Assembly (NCBI RefSeq): GCF_022347725.1
Contig: NZ_JAKRGB010000003.1
Location: 372,001-436,000, forward strand
Direction of reading: 5' to 3'
Length of the DNA stretch: 64,000 nt
Source of the DNA: Ruegeria sp. Ofav3-42
GTDB taxonomy: Bacteria > Pseudomonadota > Alphaproteobacteria > Rhodobacterales > Rhodobacteraceae
The notes below the pieces were generated by a model. The model ran no database searches and was not told where the DNA came from. It worked only from the letters and a program-made list of their open reading frames with translations. This document shows positions 53,492 through 63,727 of the stretch, piece by piece. How positions within the stretch are numbered: position 1 is the stretch's first letter; the number at the start of each line of letters is the position of its first letter. A program made the translations under genes and the position numbers.

Positions 53492-56259
53492 TGTCGAAGC
53501 ACAGACGAAATCGACATTGGACGCAAGACCCGCTGCCCGATCAACACTTTGAGAGAGAAGAGAAAGTCAAGGCGCTTACGGCCAAGATGAAGGAGGTCGC
53601 CAAGGCTAAGAAGCTTGCAGATACAAAAAAGAAAACCTACCAAAAAGAAGCCTTCGATCCGCAAGAAATCACTCTACTGCGAAGCGGGAGTCTCGAGGAC
53701 GTTCCGTTGTCAATAGGCATGTCCGGCGCTGTGCGAGCTTTTCGTCAAACATTGTTAGATCAGCAATCAACAGTCATTCTAAACTGGCCCAACGGACTTC
53801 CAGGTGTTTCTGCACTCCATAGTTTGGCACTCCTGTGTGAATTAGCGGAGGGGCCAGAGGATTTCCAAGGTTTTACGACAGTGTTTTATCCGGCGAGCGC
53901 GCGCACCGGCGCTAATCAACGCGCACTACTAGTCAATAGAGATTGGCTCATGTCCGCAAACCGTCCATGGCTGAACGCCCACTATTCAAACTTGTCAGCA
54001 ACCTTGCATAGCCTAGAGAGAACGCAAGCGCGGTTCCATAATATGTTGGCGCGGACGAAAGACTTGGGACCGGAAGCACTGTCGAATTTTCCAAGGGCGA
54101 AGGCGATAGTTGATCGCACTGGTGACCGAGGGCATCCAACATTATTTGAGCTCATCGCAAGGCGAAGGATCGATGCACATGGGAAAGTTTCTAGCCCAGA
54201 AGAAACCTTCCTTGATCGATCGAAACGACTGTCTGAGCTGCTGACATCAAAGAAAAATGCAGCTGATTACCAGCGTGTCGAGGCAGTCGACCCGGATACA
54301 ACACCTTGGTTGCTATCTACAATTCACGGCGCTAGCCCGCAAAGGAGTTGGGCAGCCTGCACTCTGCCAAGCAATCGAAAACCAAACGTGCTTTTAATTG
54401 ATCTTCAATACCGCGCTCGCGCAAGGCTTGGAGAGAATTGGCGAAAAGAAATTTCAAGCGCAGTTTCTAAGCTTCGAAATGGCGATCTAGAAATTCCGCT
54501 CATTCTCGTCACGGACGACCCTTTTACCGCAACCTTCTTGAAATGGGAGCTGTCTCCAAAGCCAAAAGGACGCGCAAAAAAACGCCCGCTCCCCGTGCGG
54601 TTCCTTCACCAAGATTCACCAGAAATTTTATCTCCTGAAACGACATATGACAGAGTTGGAAAACGCGAAGGCTCTGACCTTAATATCACAGTCGATGTTT
54701 TTGCGAGTGACGTAGCGAGATTTGCAGCAAAAGCGATGGAGATCCGGAGGGATGTTTCTGGACTTTCTGGCGGCTCCATAGCTCGATCTATCGGTGGCTG
54801 TCTTTCTCGTCTTCGCGCAGTCGCCAACTCGCCTCTCTCACAGTCAGGGGTTAGCGATGTACTCTTTGACCCGGACGAACCTCATCTATCCGATCGGCGA
54901 CTCAAAACGTTCGACATAGGCGCAGCTATCGCAGAATTGAGAGATCATGCCTCGTATGCTGGCGTGTTCGAGAGTGCCGTGTTGTCTCTCTCTTCAGAGG
55001 CAACTGAGCTTGCAAAGTCGCTTTCGAGTGAGGCGACGAGAACAACGGGCCGACTGTATCGTACAAAGCTGCAAGCGCTAACCAAACGTGCAACGAGAAC
55101 CTTGGTGGCTACTGCAGGCGTTTCATCGACCCAACTGCTCGAGCGTTGGATTGAGACCGACGAAAATCTGTCAGAGATTGCCGATCGCCTAGGCAAAAAG
55201 TTTGATATAGCTCCTGCACGTGATGCGATTGCTAAACTCAAACTAGCAGCGGCCTCGCCAAAACCCTATGGTCACGTCCTGTTGCTGTCGACTCAGCCGC
55301 GCGACACACTTGCCATTTTAGCGCATCCCAAATGCCCCAAGAGAATTGAAATAGTCTGTGATACTTCGAGCGCAAAGTTTCTAGCAGACTACGGGAAGTC
55401 TCTGTTACAGTATTGGTCGGAGAGTGTTCCGGGCCGAATTCAAGTCGACAAGGCCTTGCAGAAGCTCAACTCAAGTCTTGAAAGCCGGGTTGCAGAGCTT
55501 CCTGAATTTTCATTTGGAGAACCGTCGCTTTCTGGTTCGCCGCTTATTGACCTAACTGTTCAGTCGAGTGGAAGGCGGTCTGCAACGCTTGAAATTCACA
55601 CCGTTAACGGTGACGTCTTGCATGCAAGTCCCCAGACCGTTTTTGTAACTAGAGTTCAGGCGGATCTTGAAAAGTTCGAAAGTGTTCGCGCTGACAAAAT
55701 CACTCAAGGACGTGAGATCCTTGTTCCCAGCCCGGCCTTTTTGGAAGCTATTGAAGCATCCCATGAATTTCGAGCAGCAGCAGCACCGCTCTTGGCTGAC
55801 TATCATAGAGCAATTGGACAACGGGTCGAAGCAAATGGCCAGGGCGTACTGTCTTTGGCGTCAGAAATTCTTACACGAATGGATTGCGAACCCGCGCCGA
55901 GGCAGCAGAGCGTACGGCGTTGGCTAGACGTTGCTTCGCAGAACGAAGTGCCAATCGAGCTTCGCACGCCGCAAGCGCCACGTACATATTCTCATTTCCT
56001 CGCCTTTTGCAAAGCTATTGGCATTGATTTCACTATGGCCGAAATCTACTGGTCGCTCGCCATTGTTGCCACGCGCGGCGGTCGCATTCGATCCGGGCTT
56101 CTTCTGAGAAAATTTTACGCAGCAGCACTTATCGATCCCGATGCACTTACTCGAAGAAATGGTGCAGCGGGCCCATTGATCGACAAAATCCACGATCTGT
56201 CCGCTGAGCATGTAAGTGAAGTCTCAAGTATTGAACGCGTTCGCCAGGAGGATGCATGA
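53491..56259 (+). CDS. Large protein of unknown family in the DISARM-like operon
   Basis: The 922-residue protein has no signal peptide or membrane segment. Residues 1-55 are basic and helical. Residues 95-180 (STVILNWPNGLPGVSALHSL) and 305-345 (VLLIDLQYRARARLGENW, then LILVTDDPFTATFL) look like alpha/beta P-loop-type strands, but a proper Walker A is missing. The region 480-600 is helical. The C-terminus (SHFLAFCKAIGIDFTMAEIY, then RSGLLLRKFYAAALIDPDAL) is a helical domain. It overlaps the methyltransferase and DrmA genes by one to four bases. Position suggests a DrmE- or DrmD-equivalent subunit, but I cannot assign it by sequence. Confidence 0.8.
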   Translation: MSKHRRNRHWTQDPLPDQHFEREEKVKALTAKMKEVAKAKKLADTKKKTYQKEAFDPQEITLLRSGSLEDVPLSIGMSGAVRAFRQTLLDQQSTVILNWPNGLPGVSALHSLALLCELAEGPEDFQGFTTVFYPASARTGANQRALLVNRDWLMSANRPWLNAHYSNLSATLHSLERTQARFHNMLARTKDLGPEALSNFPRAKAIVDRTGDRGHPTLFELIARRRIDAHGKVSSPEETFLDRSKRLSELLTSKKNAADYQRVEAVDPDTTPWLLSTIHGASPQRSWAACTLPSNRKPNVLLIDLQYRARARLGENWRKEISSAVSKLRNGDLEIPLILVTDDPFTATFLKWELSPKPKGRAKKRPLPVRFLHQDSPEILSPETTYDRVGKREGSDLNITVDVFASDVARFAAKAMEIRRDVSGLSGGSIARSIGGCLSRLRAVANSPLSQSGVSDVLFDPDEPHLSDRRLKTFDIGAAIAELRDHASYAGVFESAVLSLSSEATELAKSLSSEATRTTGRLYRTKLQALTKRATRTLVATAGVSSTQLLERWIETDENLSEIADRLGKKFDIAPARDAIAKLKLAAASPKPYGHVLLLSTQPRDTLAILAHPKCPKRIEIVCDTSSAKFLADYGKSLLQYWSESVPGRIQVDKALQKLNSSLESRVAELPEFSFGEPSLSGSPLIDLTVQSSGRRSATLEIHTVNGDVLHASPQTVFVTRVQADLEKFESVRADKITQGREILVPSPAFLEAIEASHEFRAAAAPLLADYHRAIGQRVEANGQGVLSLASEILTRMDCEPAPRQQSVRRWLDVASQNEVPIELRTPQAPRTYSHFLAFCKAIGIDFTMAEIYWSLAIVATRGGRIRSGLLLRKFYAAALIDPDALTRRNGAAGPLIDKIHDLSAEHVSEVSSIERVRQEDA

Positions 56260-59200
56260 AACCTGTACCTTTGAATCCTGAAGATATTGAAAATCTTGAG
56301 GAACTGAAGGAAGGAGTTTGCGATAGTCTTGTAAACCTGACTTTCCAGCGTGTAAGTGGCTTTGGTCCGAATGGCGATTTGGTATTCGGGCGCAAACCCA
56401 GCCGACACTTCGTCTCTGGTTTTCTTCTTCCTGGATTTGATCCAACAGGCGAGAACGACGAGACCAATGATATTCGTCTTAACACAGTGGGAATAGACTT
56501 TGCGATTGATGATGAAATCGGCAAAGAGCTTGAGGTTTCAGGCAGTTTCAGCGTTTACGTTCGAGGATTGCCTGAATGGGAAGAATTGTATTCAGAGCGC
56601 TATAATCTGCTCCCAATCTTTCAGCCTAAGACAGAGTTAAGGCGGCACCTAAAAACTGCTGTCAAACGACGCCTTGAGAGTTGGAAAGCGAACCATGGCC
56701 AGGGATCGAGCCACGCTGATTATCAGACCGCTAAGCAGGAGGCTTATTCTGCAGAATGCAAACTACTGGGATTGCCAACACCTAGCGTCGATCTCGATGA
56801 AGTCGCCCTTCAACAACTCGACGAAGACTCGCAGAACACCGCAGAGGACGAGAAGAACGCAGGCGCACTGCTCGAAGACGCTTTATATGCAAAACCAAAC
56901 AGAGAAATCCCAGACTCGCTGGCTGAGCCAATGCAACCACCGGAAGTTTGGAAAAGAGTGCCCATAGACTTCGGTCCGAAGAAGATCGATGCCACAAGCG
57001 ACCTAACTGCCCAAGCTCATAAACTCTCAGAAGAAATTGAAAGCCGCATCAAAGACGCTGTCGCAACCTGGCTCTCTACAGAAGAAGGTCGTCAACGTGC
57101 TTACCGAAATAAAAGCATAAAGCCATCTGATTGCCAGTCGAAAGAACGTTGGGAGGGTTATTTAGAGCAATGCAGAAAAACCGCCCCTCGCATAGAACAG
57201 CTGCTACCCAATCCATTCGACTTGAAACTGATATTGCAGTCCAATCCGGATCGCAGATCACAAAAAACGAGTCTGGTTAGAGTCGCTTTTGAGCACCATG
57301 GTCGACGTCCCGCAAGTATACGCCAACCATTCATTGAGCCTGGCTGTTTTCAGGTTTCACTGACGGTTAGTGTTTTGAATTCCGCGCTCCGGCCACTTTC
57401 TTTGGATCGCGTCAAACCAAGCTACCGGTACCGCCATTACATGTCGCAAGCGGGAATGGGCGTGAATTGCGGCGTTGTTCAAACAACCAGCGAGACAAAA
57501 ACAGAGCTACGTTCAACTTGGGCACCTCGCTACATACTGCCGCGGCAAGTTCCTCGTACCGCTTCAACTGTTCGGCGAGACTACACAACGCTGAGCGACC
57601 CAAGCTATCCGATCAGCGATCTCATGAGATTACCGGAAGAATTTAATGCATGGATTAATGGTCTCAGCACACGGATCGATCCGACAAACGGTGATCTCAA
57701 CGCCAACGAGGCACTCATTGAACAGCAGAACTTTGAAGAAGATTGTGAAGCTTATCGGCTCGAAGCCCGCGATATTGCACGTGGCATCGACCTACTGGCT
57801 CGCTCACAGGCTGCCTTCAATATTAACCCAAACGATCCCGCTGGAGCACCGTTTCGCGCCTGGATAATGATGAATGCGACCTTCAAGGATGCGGGCGGCG
57901 CCAAATTTACTGAATGGCGACTGTTTCAAATTGCGTTTGTTCTGGCTCAAGTTGCAGGCTTTGCATCGCGTCTTCCTTCTTACGCCGAAGATTTTGACGC
58001 CGAGCGAGACGAGGAAACAGCGTCACTACTGTATTTCGCGACTGGAGGCGGAAAATCCGAAGCATTTTTTGGGGCGCTTGTGTATCTCCTTTTCCTAGAT
58101 CGGTTGCGCGGAAAGACATTCGGCGTCAGCGCGCTCGTGCGTTATCCCTTGAGGCTACTAACAGTCCAACAAGCCCGACGTTTGTTTCGCTTACTGGTTC
58201 GAGCTGAACTTATCAGGAAATCTGAAAACATAGATGGCGCGCCGTTCCAACTTGGATTTTGGGTAGGAAACAACAATACACCAAACAGCCTTGGTGATTC
58301 TAGGTTGATCGATATTCCATTTGACGACGCACCGTTACTGGAAGCAGGCAGCAATGACGAACGTAAATATCTCTCCGTACGTAGGGCGCTCAACAAAGTT
58401 CCGTCCTGCCCATTTTGTGGCGAAGCGACAGAATTGCGTCGACGCCGTCGTGAAAGCGCCAGAGGCAATCACAGGGTAGCGCTTATTTGTGTCAACAAAA
58501 ACTGCAGATGGAATCTAGAACACCCCGGTGCAATCACGGAGCCATTGCCTTTCTTACTAGTGGATGAGGACATATATGCGCGTGCGCCCGCGGTTATTCT
58601 TGGTACGATCGACAAGCTCGCGCTTATTGGTCAGCACGATAGTACAATCTCTAAGATTTTTGGAATGTTTGGACTCGCTCGTTCAGCAATCAATGGATTT
58701 GAACGGGTCGGCGCACCAAGGGATTACTATCAGAATACTCCGCCAACGGGCCAGGTTGCTCTAAGCCCACTCGTCGAAGGCGGTCACGAGTTGTTTTACG
58801 ACCCGCTTCCTTCCTTGGTTATTCAGGATGAAGCGCACCTGCTAGAAGAAAGCTTAGGTGCCTTCGCAGGGTTATTCGAAACGGCCTTAGAGCAAGTGTT
58901 TCGTCAAAACGAGGAGTTGTTCGGCGACCGCGTTGTTCGCGGAATAGCCGACCATCAAGGGCATCGTTCGATACGCATGCCCAAGATCATCGCCGCGACA
59001 GCCACGGTCTCTGATCCAGCCAGGCAAACCGAGATTCTCTACCAGCGCCAGTGTCAGCAGTTTCCGCGGCCTGGCCCGGATCTATACGAGTCTTTTTATT
59101 CTCATCCAAAACCTCCCATCAACGCTGCGCGAAAAGCACTCCAAGAGGCATCCGGCAATACTGAAGAAGCCGCGCTTTGGTCCCGAGTATACGTCTCAGT

Positions 59201-60488
59201 TATGACAAATGGCGGAACGCACACTATCACGACAGTCACGATATTGGCTGCTATGCACGCTGCATTAACCTCATTGCTGTCGGATCTTTGGCATGCGGAA
59301 GACGCGGCCCGTCAAGCAAGAGCAGTCGATCGGATGATTGCGGCGCTATCGTCGTCAGACCAAGATGGCGTGACCACACTTCGAGCCAACGCATTGGCAC
59401 AAGCCCGCGACAATCAGCAGTTTGATGTGCTCGCCAGCCTTGTCGACCTTCACAGAGTGGTTCTGACCTATGTCACCAACAAGAAGGGCGGCGATGTCGT
59501 ACTAGACGCACTACAAGACATTTCGGAGGAAACGCATCGATATGATGGACTATCAAGGGACGAGCTCAAACTCGATCTGATCTCCGGCGGTGTCGACATG
59601 GAAGGCATTGAGCGGATTATGCGCGAGGCTGATTTAGACCGGACAGAGGATGGCCAGTTCGTTCCGCTTGCCGATAGCTTACGGAACATTGTCGCCACAT
59701 CAGCGATTTCTCACGGCGTCGATGTTGATCGGTTCAACTCAATGGTGTTTGCGGGAATGCCAAGCAACATAGCCGAATACATTCAAGCCTCCTCGCGCGT
59801 GGGAAGAACGCATGTCGGCTTTAGCCTACTGGTGCCTACACCGCAGTCTCGACGTGATCGCTATGTTGTTGAAGTTCACCGCCCTTTCCACCGTTTCCTT
59901 GAAAGGATGATTTCGCCACCCGCCATCGATCGGTGGGCGACACAAGCCATAAAAAGGGTGATGCCAAGTCTATTTCAAGCCTGGCTAGTCGGCTTTGTGG
60001 AACCACGACTATTTAGAAACGCGACCGACAAATCTAAAGCGCCCCAAATGTCGAGGATGCGTGATATTCGACGGTATCTGGAACCGATAAAGAACCAACA
60101 AATCTTTCGGTCCAGCTTTAACGATTTTGCCCTCGGAGCGACCGGAGTAGACGGTCGCGGGCGGCGAAAAATTGGTGAACCATACAATCAGGTCTATTAC
60201 CGTAACTTGGTCCTCGATGAAGCCCGCGAGATCTACGATCTGTTTGTGGGTCCTGAAGCTGAACTCGCTGTTAGTAAGCTATCGGACTTTTGGCGTGGCA
60301 GCACAGACGTCAACCAGCCGATGATGTCATTGCGAGACGTTGAAGACGCTGGACAGATTGCCCCAGCGATCGCTCCCATTGGGCGCAAAAAAACAGACAC
60401 ATATCAAGATCAAGTTGAACGCGCCCTAAAGTACCTGAGAAAGCAAAGGGCCAGCGGTTCAGAACTAGACGATGAGACAGGAGGCTAA
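56256..60488 (+). CDS. drmA: DrmA-like SF2 helicase of a DISARM-type system
   Basis: The 1410-residue protein has a long N-terminal region (1-580) and then a superfamily 2 helicase core. Motif I is YFATGGGKSEAFFGAL (about 593-608), motif II IQDEAHLLEES (about 855), motif III AATATVSDP, motif V ATSAISHGVDVDRFN and motif VI IQASSRVGRTHVG (about 1174). A cysteine cluster CPFCG (about 717) and CVNKNC (about 745) between motifs I and II may bind zinc. DrmA with DrmB forms the core DNA-sensing complex of DISARM. AGGAGG precedes the ATG, which overlaps the preceding stop codon. Confidence 0.88.
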   Translation: MKPVPLNPEDIENLEELKEGVCDSLVNLTFQRVSGFGPNGDLVFGRKPSRHFVSGFLLPGFDPTGENDETNDIRLNTVGIDFAIDDEIGKELEVSGSFSVYVRGLPEWEELYSERYNLLPIFQPKTELRRHLKTAVKRRLESWKANHGQGSSHADYQTAKQEAYSAECKLLGLPTPSVDLDEVALQQLDEDSQNTAEDEKNAGALLEDALYAKPNREIPDSLAEPMQPPEVWKRVPIDFGPKKIDATSDLTAQAHKLSEEIESRIKDAVATWLSTEEGRQRAYRNKSIKPSDCQSKERWEGYLEQCRKTAPRIEQLLPNPFDLKLILQSNPDRRSQKTSLVRVAFEHHGRRPASIRQPFIEPGCFQVSLTVSVLNSALRPLSLDRVKPSYRYRHYMSQAGMGVNCGVVQTTSETKTELRSTWAPRYILPRQVPRTASTVRRDYTTLSDPSYPISDLMRLPEEFNAWINGLSTRIDPTNGDLNANEALIEQQNFEEDCEAYRLEARDIARGIDLLARSQAAFNINPNDPAGAPFRAWIMMNATFKDAGGAKFTEWRLFQIAFVLAQVAGFASRLPSYAEDFDAERDEETASLLYFATGGGKSEAFFGALVYLLFLDRLRGKTFGVSALVRYPLRLLTVQQARRLFRLLVRAELIRKSENIDGAPFQLGFWVGNNNTPNSLGDSRLIDIPFDDAPLLEAGSNDERKYLSVRRALNKVPSCPFCGEATELRRRRRESARGNHRVALICVNKNCRWNLEHPGAITEPLPFLLVDEDIYARAPAVILGTIDKLALIGQHDSTISKIFGMFGLARSAINGFERVGAPRDYYQNTPPTGQVALSPLVEGGHELFYDPLPSLVIQDEAHLLEESLGAFAGLFETALEQVFRQNEELFGDRVVRGIADHQGHRSIRMPKIIAATATVSDPARQTEILYQRQCQQFPRPGPDLYESFYSHPKPPINAARKALQEASGNTEEAALWSRVYVSVMTNGGTHTITTVTILAAMHAALTSLLSDLWHAEDAARQARAVDRMIAALSSSDQDGVTTLRANALAQARDNQQFDVLASLVDLHRVVLTYVTNKKGGDVVLDALQDISEETHRYDGLSRDELKLDLISGGVDMEGIERIMREADLDRTEDGQFVPLADSLRNIVATSAISHGVDVDRFNSMVFAGMPSNIAEYIQASSRVGRTHVGFSLLVPTPQSRRDRYVVEVHRPFHRFLERMISPPAIDRWATQAIKRVMPSLFQAWLVGFVEPRLFRNATDKSKAPQMSRMRDIRRYLEPIKNQQIFRSSFNDFALGATGVDGRGRRKIGEPYNQVYYRNLVLDEAREIYDLFVGPEAELAVSKLSDFWRGSTDVNQPMMSLRDVEDAGQIAPAIAPIGRKKTDTYQDQVERALKYLRKQRASGSELDDETGG

Positions 60489-60492
60489 TGTC

Positions 60493-62637
60493 ATGTCGAA
60501 AACCGTGATGCAGCGCTCTCAAACACAAATGGCAACGACTTACGCGCCTGATAAACACTTTACATTCGAGGGGGGTGCGGGTGCCTGCAGATCCGTGCCA
60601 GTTATGCGATCAGACGTTCAGATTAGACCGGCAGAACGCAACCAAGTTCGTGAAGGTATTTTGGAGTTTATTCAAAACTGGCACCGGCGCGCTACTATGC
60701 GTCAAGATCCACCTGTTGCCCCCGAACAAGCGCTAGATGAACAAGTCTTTTTAGATCGGGAAAAGCGTCCCTCCTTTGAGCTGTCAAAATTCGAGTTTTG
60801 CGCCCCAGATAGAATGGCCTATGTGCCAGATCCTTTGATGTTGGTCTGCCGCAATTGTTCAGTCGTTCATGAAGCAACACTGGCCGAACTCGCTTATGAC
60901 GAAGGTGCATTCAAAAAAATTCGTCCCTGCACTGCCGACATCAATGGAAAACACGAATGGCGCCAGATCGACGTTGTCTTCGCGCACTGGTCAGGGCGTG
61001 TCGAACCTTTGTCTCCCTATCGTAAAGACATTAATACCAAGAATGGAAAAATCACCCAACAGTTTCCAGGACGGTGTGACGCGGCGCAGAAGTGTGAGTT
61101 CAAACTCCACAAAGGGCGCTCAGGAAAGTTTCGTGATTGGTACTTCTATTGCCATTGTGGCGAGCGAAGAGAGCTTCGCCAGAAGGACGAAAACACGCTG
61201 AGGTGGCTTCTGGACCGCTACGCACAGGAACCCGGCGAGACGCTTAGGGAAATCAATATGCTTCCCGTCTCTTATCGCGCGAACAGCCTCTATTATGTTC
61301 AATCTGAACAGATGATTTCCTATGAAACGACGCGCCATATTGATTTGTTGGCAGAAGACAAAATCGAAGAACTTCTAGAGGCGCTTTTAGTCCTTTATGA
61401 TTACCCATCAAGCTCACAAGACGATGAATCGATCGTTCAGATACTTCAGGCAGTGAATCAACCTGGTTCATCCGAACTTGCGGCAAGAATTCTAGATGCG
61501 TTGAACGCGATCAAGACACTTGAAGCAAACGGCCAATCCAACGCAAGTGACCTCCTAAAGCCAAAATTGGATGCTTTCCGCGAAGAGGCGCAAACCAAGG
61601 GTTGGATAGACACGCGTCCTGAAGCACCTGCCGATTTACGAAGGCAAGCAATAACTAGAGCTCATATTGCGCGAAAATTTGACCCGATCCGACTGGGGTT
61701 GGAGCATCAAGCGCTTCGAGAAGAGCTAATAGATGCACCTGTCTCGAACGATGCAATTCGTCCTGTGGTGGATCTTGAAGCACCGGACAGGGACCTACAG
61801 CCACCTGGCGACACCGACGTTCGAAGAACCTATCTGGATGGGATTACAGCCCGCAAAGAGGCTTTAGGCATTCGCGACCTCAAGCTCGTCCGGAACCTAA
61901 AGATGCTACAATATTCTTTCGGATACAGCCGCGTTTCGCCTTCACCGACGACGGAGCAAAAAGGCCTGACTATGCCTGTTCGCCTTTGCGGATTCCCGCG
62001 CGTCGACAGCCGGAAAAGACCTATCTACGCTCTTCGACAAAGCAACGAAGCGCTCTATGTCCGACTGGATGAAGCACGCGTCGTGCGTTGGCTTTTCGAC
62101 AATGGATTGTCAGCTGCAGTGGAGGGTTTGAACGGTAAAACTCTGGGCGGACGCTTAATTGAACTTCACCAAGACTTTGGACGATTTGCAGAGGCTTATT
62201 CTGAAACTTCAGGGCGTCGAGAGCGCAATGCGCCAGTTTTTGTTTACGGTCTGCTTCACACACTATCTCACCAACTAATTCATGCTTGCTCTCGGTTTAG
62301 TGGGTTGGATCTTGGCTCGTTTGGCGAAAGGATTTTTTCCGCAGACCTCGCCTTTGTCATCTATCGTAAAGGTATGACACCAGACTTAGGTAATCTCGCC
62401 GCAATGTGGCGTAATCACGGGCAAGACGTTCTCCTGTCACTGGATGACCCCCGGTCGCTTCGATGCGGCTCGGGTACTCTATGCGACCATAGAGGTGGTG
62501 CCTGCCCAGCATGTATTATGATACCGGAAGTAAGCTGTGTGGCTGCTAATAACATCATATCTCGGGCGTTTCTTGCAGGCGGAGAAGCAATGTCCTGGGA
62601 TACTAACCAACAACCACTTGTTGGTTACTTCTCGTGA
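60493..62637 (+). CDS. drmB: DrmB-like DUF1998 protein of a DISARM-type system
   Basis: The 714-residue protein starts at the ATG at 60493, eight bases after AGGAGG and 4 bp after drmA. Zinc-type cysteine pairs occur at about residue 118 (CRNCS) and about 200-220 (CDAAQKC and CHCGE). The C-terminal DUF1998 domain has LLHTLSHQLIHACSRFSG (about 586) and the four-cysteine site CGSGTLCDHRGGACPAC (about 657). DUF1998 proteins partner SF2 helicases, and DrmB binds DrmA directly in characterised DISARM. An in-frame ATG at 60472 overlaps drmA and lacks a ribosome site. Confidence 0.88.
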   Translation: MSKTVMQRSQTQMATTYAPDKHFTFEGGAGACRSVPVMRSDVQIRPAERNQVREGILEFIQNWHRRATMRQDPPVAPEQALDEQVFLDREKRPSFELSKFEFCAPDRMAYVPDPLMLVCRNCSVVHEATLAELAYDEGAFKKIRPCTADINGKHEWRQIDVVFAHWSGRVEPLSPYRKDINTKNGKITQQFPGRCDAAQKCEFKLHKGRSGKFRDWYFYCHCGERRELRQKDENTLRWLLDRYAQEPGETLREINMLPVSYRANSLYYVQSEQMISYETTRHIDLLAEDKIEELLEALLVLYDYPSSSQDDESIVQILQAVNQPGSSELAARILDALNAIKTLEANGQSNASDLLKPKLDAFREEAQTKGWIDTRPEAPADLRRQAITRAHIARKFDPIRLGLEHQALREELIDAPVSNDAIRPVVDLEAPDRDLQPPGDTDVRRTYLDGITARKEALGIRDLKLVRNLKMLQYSFGYSRVSPSPTTEQKGLTMPVRLCGFPRVDSRKRPIYALRQSNEALYVRLDEARVVRWLFDNGLSAAVEGLNGKTLGGRLIELHQDFGRFAEAYSETSGRRERNAPVFVYGLLHTLSHQLIHACSRFSGLDLGSFGERIFSADLAFVIYRKGMTPDLGNLAAMWRNHGQDVLLSLDDPRSLRCGSGTLCDHRGGACPACIMIPEVSCVAANNIISRAFLAGGEAMSWDTNQQPLVGYFS

Positions 62638-63514
62638 AAGCCCCAAATTGACAAAGCCTCAGAATATTCGACATGCCGCAACTGCCTGCTTGCCCTATGC
62701 AGTCGCGGCGATCGATCTTTTAGACGTCATGATCCGTTACGCTGGTCGGCATATTGTTCTCGAATCTCTCGCGGAACGCACTGCTGGAAAAAGCAAATCC
62801 AGAACAGAGATTCTCGCCCTGAAGCAGATTTTAGTGTCTTATGGTGTCATCTCAAGAAACGATCAAGCACAAGAAGTTTTGTGGCCGGAGGAATCGCTGG
62901 CAAGCTTAAGGTGGGCCATCGAAGGTGCCAGGATCGGCCTTCGATCTGCTCAATCTGCCAGTGAACCAGTCTCTGTTATTACGCTTCCCAACAATGAATA
63001 TGACATCGCCCAGAGTATTCGCCGTCGAGGTGTCGAGCGAGCCACCTTGGGTCGAACAATAGATGCCTTCTTGAAAGTCGCTCGAGACGCAAAGAATGAT
63101 TTCTTTGTCGCCACTCCATTTATCGATGCCACAGGTGTCGATACCTTGAATGAAATTGTGAAAGCTGTGCCCATTGGCTCAAAGTGCCACCTTATCGTTC
63201 GTACGTACGATTCCATATTAAAGGCAGAAGCGCATGGTCTGGGCCGATCACTGTCGCCCAGATTTTCTGTCTTCACCTATTGCCGGGAGCTTCCAAGCGG
63301 AAAACGAGAAACGTTCCACGGAAAATACTTTGTTGGCGACGATACTAGGGCCTATATTGGTTCGGCAAACTTGCTGCAGGCATCACTCGAGAGCACAATC
63401 GAAACAGGCGTTCTTTTGTCCGGCGTCGACGCAAAACCTTGGTCAGTTTTTGCCCAGGCAATGCTTCAATCGACAACGATAGTGAGGCAAGCATCGTCTG
63501 TGACCGACCTATAG
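62618..63514 (+). CDS. drmC: DrmC-like phospholipase D-family protein of a DISARM-type system
   Basis: The protein has one PLD-type HKD motif, HGKYFVGDDTRAYIGSANL (about residues 234-252 from this start), with a preceding FFVATPFIDATGVDTLNEIV strand, as in DrmC nuclease-like proteins. The single motif implies a dimeric active site. The start is uncertain: TTG codons at 62618 and 62648 are possible, and the GTG at 62537 has a good GGAAG but would overlap drmB by 101 bp. It follows drmB without a gap and ends the recognisable operon. Confidence 0.83.
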   Translation: MLVTSRESPKLTKPQNIRHAATACLPYAVAAIDLLDVMIRYAGRHIVLESLAERTAGKSKSRTEILALKQILVSYGVISRNDQAQEVLWPEESLASLRWAIEGARIGLRSAQSASEPVSVITLPNNEYDIAQSIRRRGVERATLGRTIDAFLKVARDAKNDFFVATPFIDATGVDTLNEIVKAVPIGSKCHLIVRTYDSILKAEAHGLGRSLSPRFSVFTYCRELPSGKRETFHGKYFVGDDTRAYIGSANLLQASLESTIETGVLLSGVDAKPWSVFAQAMLQSTTIVRQASSVTDL

Positions 63515-63727
63515 TAGTTTCAAAAATAAAGTTGCGCACAAAAAATGAGACCTTCCCGATGCCAGTCACTCGTGTAATGAGGGGCCAAATCGAAGCCACT
63601 AACCCGAGCCGTTGTAACACAGAGTTTTTGTATTTTCTCGTTAAACAGCAGAACAACTTAGACTTGCGCGTCATTTGCATGTCATCCAACATAATTAAAT
63701 CAATTACATCAGTCCTTCAGAGGGTTA

